From NCBI GenBank assembly GCA_038277395.1, contig CM076190.1:184700001-184764000 (forward strand): DNA of 64,000 nt, given 5' to 3'. The stretch is from Dryocosmus kuriphilus (Eukaryota > Arthropoda > Insecta > Hymenoptera > Cynipidae). The number at the start of each line of letters is the position of its first letter. Position 1 is the stretch's first letter. Made by a program: the position numbers and the translations under genes. A model generated the notes under the pieces. It saw nothing but the letters and a program-made list of their open reading frames with translations. It was not told the DNA's origin and made no database searches. Shown one piece after another: positions 56,187-64,000 of the stretch.

Positions 56187-59100
56187 TCTCGCGGACAAAT
56201 TTCAGATTGATTCGGGCTTGTTCCGAATTACGTGTTTTGTCCGGACATATTCCGGATTCAACCTGACGACTTTCCATTAGCACTTTAATTCTAGCGGGTA
56301 ATAAATTATCCTCCAAGACTAATTCCAGATTAATAAGGACCGGTTGCGTATTCCGCGTTTTTAGCTGGACATATTCCGGATTCAACTGGACGACTTTCCA
56401 TTAGCAGTTTAATTCTAGCGGATAATAAATTTTACTCCCGGACTAATTTCAGATTGATTCGAACCGATTCCGGATTCCGTGTTTTCAGCCGGACAGATTT
56501 TTCGGATTCAACCGGACTTCTTTTCGTTTGCACTTTGATTCTAGCGCATAATAAATTTTCCTCTCGGACTAATTCCAGATTGATTCGGACCGGTTACGGA
56601 TTCCTTGTTTTTAGCCGGACATATTCCGGATTCAACCGGACGACTTTCCATTTGCAGTTTAATTCTCGAGGGTAATAAATTTTAATCGCCGACTAATTTC
56701 TGATTAATTCAGACTCGCTCCTGATTCCGTGTTTTGTCCGGGCATATTCCGGACTCAACCGGAAGACATTCTATTAGCACTGTAATTCTAGCGGATAATA
56801 AATTATCCTCCAGGACTAATTTCAATTGATTCGGCCTTGTACCGGATTCCGTGTTTTGTCCGAACATATTCCTTACTCAACCGGAAGACTTTCCATTTGC
56901 ACTTTAATTCTAGGGGGTAATAAATTTTATCCGCGGACCAATTTCGGATTGATTCAGACTTGCTCCTGATTCCGTGTTTTGTCCGGACATATTCTGGATT
57001 CAACCGGACGACTTTTTATTAACACTGTAATTCTAGCGGATAATAAATTATCCTCCAGGACTAATTTCAGATTGATTCGGACCGGTTGCGGATTCCGTGT
57101 TTTGACAGGACATATTCCGTATTCAACTGGACGACTTTCCATTAGCACTTTATTTCTATCAGATAAAAAATTATCCTCCAGAACTAATTCCAGATTGATT
57201 CGGACCGGTTGCGGATTCCGTGCTTTTAGCCGGACATATTCCGGATTCAACCGAATGACTTTCCATTTGCACCTGAATTCTAGCGGATAATAAATTATCC
57301 ACCAGGACTAATTCCAGATTGATTCGGACCGGTTTCCGATTCCGCGTTTTTAGCCGGACATATTCCGGATTCAACCGGATGACTTTCCCTTTGCACTTTA
57401 ATTCTAGAGGGCAAAAAATTTTACTCGCAGACTAATTTCGGATTGATTCAGACACGTTCCTAATTCCGTGTTCTGTCCGAAAATATTCTGGATTCAACTG
57501 GGCGACTTTCCATTTGCACTTTAATTCTAGGGGTTAATAAATTTTACCCGCGGACCAATTTCGGATTGATTCAGACTTGCTCCTGATTCCGTGTTTTGTC
57601 CGGACATATTCTGGATTCAACCGGACGACTTTTCATAAACACTGTAATTCTAGCGGATAATAAATTATCCTCCAGGACTAATTTCAGATTGATTCGGTCT
57701 TGTTCCGGATTCCGTGTTTTGTCCGGACATATTCCGTATTCAACCAGACGACTTTCCATTTGCACTTTAATTCTAGCGGATAATAAGTTATCCTCCAAGA
57801 CTAATTTCAGATTGATTCGGACCGGTTGCGGATTCCGCGTTTTTAGCCGGACATATTCCGAATTCAACCGGACGACTTTCCATTTGCACTTTAATTCTAG
57901 AAGGCAATAAATCTTACTCGCGGACCAATTTCGGATTTATTCCGACTCGCTCCTGATTCCGTGTTTTGTCCGGACGACTTTTCATTAGCACTGTAATACT
58001 AGCGGATAACAAATTATCCTCCAGGACTAATTTCAGATTGATTCGGTCTTGTTCCGGATTCCTTGTTTTGTCCAGACATATTCCGGATTCAACCAGACGA
58101 CTTTCCATTTGCACTTCAATTCCAGCGGATAATAAAATTTCCTCTCGAACTAATTTCAGATTGATTCGGACTTAATCCGGATTCCGTATTTTGTCCGGAC
58201 ATATTCCGGATTGAACCAGACAACTTTCCATTTGCACTTTAATTCCAGCGGATAATAAATTATCCTCCAGAACTAATTCCAGATTGATTCGGACGGGTTG
58301 CGGATTCCGTGCTTTTAGCCGGACATATTCCGGATTCAACCGGACGGCTGTTCATTAGCACTGTAATTCTAGCGGATAATAAATTATCCTCCAGGACTAA
58401 TTTCAGATTGGTTCGGTCTTGTTCCGGATTCCGTGTTTTGTCCAGACATATTCCGGATTCAACCAGATGACTTTCCATTTGCACTTCAATTCCAGTGGAT
58501 AAAAAAATTTCCTCTCGGACTAATTTCAGATTGATTCGGACTTGTTCCGGATTCCGTGTTTTGACCCAACATATTCCGTATTCAACCGGACGACTTTCCA
58601 TTAGCACTTTATTTCTATCAGATAATAAATTATCCTCCAGAACTAATTCCAGGTTGACTTGGACCGGTTGTGGATTCCGTGCTCTTAGCCGGAAATATTC
58701 CGGATTCAACCGGACGACTTTCCTTTTGCACTTTAATTCTAGAGCGCAACAAATTTTACTCGCGGACTAATTTCGGATCGACTCAGACACGCTCCTGATT
58801 CCGTGCTTGGTCCGGGCATATTCCGGATTAAACCGGACAACTTTCCATTAGCACTGGAATTCTAGCGGATAATAAAGTATCCTCCAGGGCTAATTGCAGA
58901 TTGATTCGGTCTTGTTCCGGATTCCGTATTTTGTCCGTACATATTCCGGCTTCAACCAGACAACTTTCAATTAGCACTGTAATTCTAGCGGATAATAAAT
59001 TATCCTCCAGACATAATTCCAGATTGATTCGGACCGGTTGCGGATTCCGTGTTTTTAGCCGGACATATTCCGAACTCAACTGGACGACTTTCCATTAGCA

Positions 59101-62100
59101 GTTTAATTCTAGCGGATAATAAATTTTACTCCCGGACAAATTTCGGATTGATTCAGACTCGCTCCTGATTCCGTGCTTTGTCCGGGCATATTCCGGATTC
59201 AACCGGACGACTTTCCATTGGCACTGTAATTCTAGCGGATAATAAATTATCCTCCAGGACTAATTTCAGATTGATTCGGACTTGTTCCGGATTCCGTGTT
59301 TTGTTCGGACATATTCCGGATTCAACCGGACTTCTTTTCGTTTGCACTTTGATTCTAGCGCATAATCAATTTTCCTCTCGGACTAATTCCAGATTGATTC
59401 GGACCGCTTACGAATTCCTTGTTTTTAGCCGGACATATTCCGGATTCAACCAGAAGACTTTCCATTTGCACTTTATTTCAAGAGTGTAATAAATTTAACT
59501 CGCGGTCTAATTTCGGATTGATGCAGACTCGCTCCTGATTCCGTGCTTTGTCCGGGCATATTCCGGATTCAACCGGACGACTTTCCATTGGCACTGTAAC
59601 TCTAGCGGATAATAAATTATCCTCCAGGACTAATTTCAGATTGATTCGGACTTGTTCCGGATTCCGTGTTTTGTTCGGACATATTCCGGATTCAACCGGA
59701 CTTCCTTTCGTTTGCACTTTGATTCTAGCGCATAATCAATTTTCCTCTCGGACTAATTCCAGATTGATTCGGACCGCTTACGAATTCCTTGTTTTTAGCC
59801 GGACATATTCCGGATTCAACCAGAAGACTTTCCATTTGCACTTTATTTCAAGAGTGTAATAAATTTAACTCGCGGTCTAATTTCGGATTGATGCAGACTC
59901 GCTCCTGATTCCGTGCTTTGTCCGGGCATATTCCGGATTCAACCGGACGACTTTCCATTGGCACTGTAATTCTAGCGGATAATAAATTATCCTCCAGGAC
60001 TAATTTCAGATTGATTCGGACTTGTTCCGGATTCCGTGTTTTGTTCGGACATATTCCGGATTCAACCGGACTTCTTTTCGTTTGCACTTTGATTCTAGCG
60101 CATAATCAATTTTCCTCTCGGACTAATTCCAGATTGATTCGGACCGCTTACGAATTCCTTGTTTTTAGCCGGACATATTCCGGATTCAACCAGGAGGCTT
60201 TCCATTTGCACTTTATTTCAAGAGTGTAATAAATTTAACTCGCGGTCTAATTTCGGATTGATGCAGACTCGCTCCCAATTTCGTGTTTTGTCACGACATA
60301 TTCCGGATTCAACCGGACGACTTTCATTAGCACTTTAGTTCTAGCGGGTAATAACTTATGCTCCAGGACTAATTCCAGATTTTTTCGGACCGGTTATGGA
60401 TTCCATGTTTTTAGCCGGACATATTTCGGATTCAACTGGACGACTTTCCATTAGCAGTTTAATTCTAGCGGATAATAAATTTTACTCCCGGACTAATTTC
60501 AGATTGATTCGAACCGATTCCGGATTCCGTGTTTTCAGCCGGACAGATTTCGGATTCAACCGGACTTCTTCTCGTTTGCACTTTGATTCTAGCGCATAAT
60601 AAATTTTCCTCTCGGACTAATTCCAGATTGATTCGGACCGGTTACGGATTCCTTGTTTTTAGCCGGATATATTCCGGATTCAACCGGACGACTTTCCATT
60701 TGCACTTTATTTCTAGAGTGTAATAAATTTTACTCGCGGTCTAATTTCGGATTGATGCAGACTCGCTCCTGATTCCGTATTTTGTCCGAACATATTCCTT
60801 ACTCAACCGGAAGACTTTCCATTTGCACTTTAATTGTAGAGTGGAATAAATTTAACTCGCGGTCTAATTTCGGATTGATTCAGACTCGCTCCTGGTTTCG
60901 TGTTTTGTCACGACATATTCCGGATTCAACCGGACGACCTTCATTAGCACTTTAATTCTAGCGGATAATAAATTTTACTCCCGGGCTAATTCCAGATTGT
61001 TTCGGACGGGTTATGGATTCCGTGTTTTTAGCCGGACATATTCCGGATTCAACTGGACGAATTTCCATTAGCAGTTTAATTCTAGCGGATAATAAATTTT
61101 ACTCCCGGACTAATTTCAGATTGATTCGAACCGATTCCGGATTCCGTGTTTTCAGCCGGACAGATTTCGGATTCAACCGGACTTCTTTTCGTTTGCACTT
61201 TGATTCTAGCGCATAATAAATTTTCCTCTCGGACTAATTCCAGATTGATTCGGACCGGTTACGGATTCCTTGTTTTTAGCCGGACATATTCCGGATTCAA
61301 CCGGACGACTTTCCATTTGCACTTTATTTCTAGAGTGTAATAAATTTTACTCGCGGTCTAATTTCGGATTGATGCAGACTCGCTCCTGATTCCGTATTTT
61401 GTCCGAACGTATTCCTTACTCAACCGGAAGACTTTCCATTTGCACTTTAATTCTAGAGGGTAATAAATTTTACTCGCCGACTAATTTCGGATTGATTCTG
61501 ACTCGCTCCTAATTTCGTGTTTTGTCACGACATATTCCGGATTCAACCGGACGACTTTCATTAGCACTTTAATTTTAGCGGATAATAACTTATGCTCCAG
61601 GACTAATTCCAGATTTTTTCGGACCGGTTATGAATTCCGTGTTTTTAGCCGTACATATTTCGGAATCAACCGGACGACTTCCCATTTGCACTTTAATTGT
61701 AGAGTGGAATAAATTTTACTCGCGGTCTAATTTCGGATTGATGTAGACTCGCTGCTGATTCCGTATTTTCTCCGAACATATTCCTTACTCAACCGAACGA
61801 CTTTCCATTTGCACTTTAATTCTAGAGGGTAATAAATTTTACTCGCCGACTAATTTCGGATTGATTCAGACTCGCTCCTGATTTCGTGTTTTGTCGCGAC
61901 ATATTCCCGATTCAACCGGACGATTTTCATTAGCACTTTAATTCTAGCGGATAATAAATTTTACTCCCGGACTAATTCCAGATTGATTCGGACCGGTTAC
62001 GGATTCCTTGTTTTTAGCCGGACATATTCCGGATTCAACCGGACGACTTTCCATTTGCACTTTATTTCTAGAGTGTAATAAATTTTACTCGCGGTCTAAT

Positions 62101-64000
62101 TTCGGATTGATGCAGACTCGCTCCTGATTCCGTATTTTGTCCGAACGTATTCCTTACTCAACCGGAAGACTTTCCATTTGCACTTTAATTCTAGAGGGTA
62201 ATAAATTTTACTCGCCGACTAATTTCGGATTGATTCAGACTCGCTCCTGATTTCGTGTTTTGTCGCGACATATTCGCGATTCAACCGGACGATTTTCATT
62301 AGCACTTTAATTCTAGCGGATAATAAATTTTACTCCCGGACTAATTCCAGATTGATTCGGACCGGTTACGGATTCCTTGTTTTTAGCCGGACATATTCCG
62401 GATTCAACCGGACGACTTTCCATTTGCACTTTAATTGTAGAGTGGAATAAATTTTACTCGCGGTCTAATTTCGGATTGATGTAGACTCGCTGCTGATTCC
62501 GTATTTTCTCCGAACATATTCCTTACTCAACCGAACGACTTTCCATTTGCACTTTAATTCTAGAGGGTAATAAATTTTACTCGCCGACTAATTTCGGATT
62601 GATTCAGACTCGCTCCTGATTTCGTGTTTTGTCGCGACATATTCCCGATTCAACCGGACGATTTTCATTAGCACTTTAATTCTAGCGGATAATAAATTTT
62701 ACTCCCGGACTAATTCCAGATTGATTCTGACCGGTTACGGATTCCTTGTTTTTAGCCGGACATATTCCGGATTCAACCGGACGACTTTCCATTTGCACTT
62801 TATTTCTAGAGTGTAATAAATTTTACTCGCGGTCTAATTTCGGATTGATGCAGACTCGCTCCTGATTCCGTATTTTGTCCGAACGTATTCCTTACTCAAC
62901 CGGAAGACTTTCCATTTGCACTTTAATTCTAGAGGGTAATAAATTTTACTCGCCGACTAATTTCGGATTGATTCAGACTCGCTCCTGATTTCGTGTTTTG
63001 TCGCGACATATTCGCGATTCAACCGGACGATTTTCATTAGCACTTTAATTCTAGCGGATAATAAATTTTACTCCCGGACTAATTCCAGATTGATTCGGAC
63101 CGGTTACGGATTCCTTGTTTTTAGCCGGACATATTCCGGATTCAACCGGACGACTTTCCATTTGCACTTTATTTCTAGAGTGTAATAAAGTTTACTCGCG
63201 GTCTAATTTCGGATTGATGCAGACTCGCTCCTGATTCCGTATTTTGTCCGAACGTGTTCCTTACTCAACCGGAAGACTTTCCATTTGCACTTTAATTCTA
63301 GAGGGTAATAAATTTTACTCGCCGACTAATTTCGGATTGATTCTGACTCGCTCCTAATTTCGTGTTTTGTCACGACATATTCCGGATTCAACCGGACGAC
63401 TTTCATTAGCACTTTAATTTTAGCGGATAATAACTTATGCTCCAGGACTAATTCCAGATTTTTTCGGACCGGTTATGAATTCCGTATTTTTAGCCGTACA
63501 TATTTCGGAATCAACCGGACGACTTTCCATTTGCACTTTAATTGTAGAGTGGAATAAATTTTACTCGCGGTCTAATTTCGGATTGATGTAGACTCGCTGC
63601 TGATTCCGTATTTTCTCCGAACATATTCCTTACTCAACCTAACGACTTTCCATTTGCACTTTAATTCTAGAGGGTAATAAATTTTACTCGCCGACTAATT
63701 TCGGATCGATTCAGACACGCTCCTGATTCCGTGTTTTGTCCGGGCATATTCCGGATTCAACCGGACAACTTTCCATTAGCACTGGAATTCTAGCGGATAA
63801 TAAAGTATCCTCCAGGGCTAATTGCAGATTGATTCGGTCTTGTTCCGGATTCCGTATTTTGTCCGTACATATTCCGGCTTCAACCAGACAACTTTCAATT
63901 AGCACTGTAATTCTAGCGGATAATAAATTATCCTCCAGACATAATTCCAGATTGATTCGGACCGGTTGCGGATTCCGTGTTTTTAGCCGGCCATATTCCG
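56187..64000 (+). repeat. 123 bp satellite, main block (about 63 monomers, runs off the window)
   Basis: The period is 123-124 bp throughout. From about 59190 to 60300 the array is organised as 370 bp trimers (landmark TTCCGGATTC at 59191, 59561, 59931 and 60301). From about 61350 a 738 bp hexamer appears (landmark TCGCGGTCTA at 61351, 62089 and 62827, then +369 at 63196). The block near 63690-64000 repeats the block near 58780-59080 with a shift of about 4.93 kb. Frames stay open on both strands because 123 is divisible by three. I regard those frames as incidental. Confidence 0.95.

Noticed and set aside
56187..64000. Many 60-150 codon frames in the satellite as genes
   Set aside because: They exist on both strands, recur with the monomer, lack splice or promoter signals, and follow from a monomer length divisible by three.
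56187..64000. CENP-B box in the satellite
   Set aside because: No monomer variant I read matches the box; the TTCG and CGGA motifs only superficially resemble it.

Overview
This is an AT-rich, repeat-dominated stretch of an insect nuclear genome. The insect call rests on a spliced CYP4-type cytochrome P450 gene, a mariner transposon, an R1-clade LINE, an env-bearing Ty3/gypsy (errantivirus-type) element and tRNA-derived SINE-like units. The style of the repeats suggests a hymenopteran, but I cannot fix the species. Nothing looks bacterial: there are no operons, no ribosome-binding sites and no long uninterrupted genes.

Layout. 0.36-1.4 kb: wreck of an R1-clade LINE (minus strand). 3.14-8.63 kb: a Tc1/mariner-like MITE with TA flanks, split by a 4.9 kb non-coding element that carries nested foldback repeats. 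8.65-15.2 kb: seven 5' exons of a CYP4 gene on the minus strand. Its introns hold a 1.1 kb inverted-repeat element, a full-length but dead mariner (10.8-12.1 kb) and a TTTCAAG-type low-complexity block. 15.55-15.78 kb: a small hAT-like MITE.

16.9-40.4 kb: about a dozen whole or partial copies, in both orientations, of one repeat family of about 1.26 kb. Each complete copy has a conserved head, a GTCT/GTC microsatellite, internal tandem repeats of about 150 bp, GCGAAGC mini-hairpins, an inverted copy of the head terminus and a terminal GC hairpin followed by AGATTTTTT. This is the architecture of Helentron-associated (DINE-1/HINE-type) non-autonomous rolling-circle elements. The heads share a short open frame with an Asp-rich tract. 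Between the copies lie other hairpins, two hAT-like MITEs and a 5'-truncated LINE (32.8-34.9 kb) that landed inside a foldback repeat.

40.6-48.24 kb: a complete but inactivated errantivirus-type provirus on the minus strand, with about 197 bp LTRs, a primer-binding site resembling tRNA-Arg, gag, pol and env. 48.37-49.2 kb: a possible host gene of unknown function with a YSPDRP hexapeptide array and polyadenylation signals. 50.3-52.8 kb: tandem repeats, a tRNA-like SINE head and another large foldback.

53.17 kb to the window end: a satellite array with a 123 bp monomer, organised in 370 bp trimers and 738 bp hexamers. It is interrupted at 54.0-56.2 kb by an LTR-like insertion and runs off the window.

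The only genes with a plausible host function are the CYP4 gene, which is incomplete here, and the YSPDRP-repeat gene. Almost everything else is mobile or satellite DNA.
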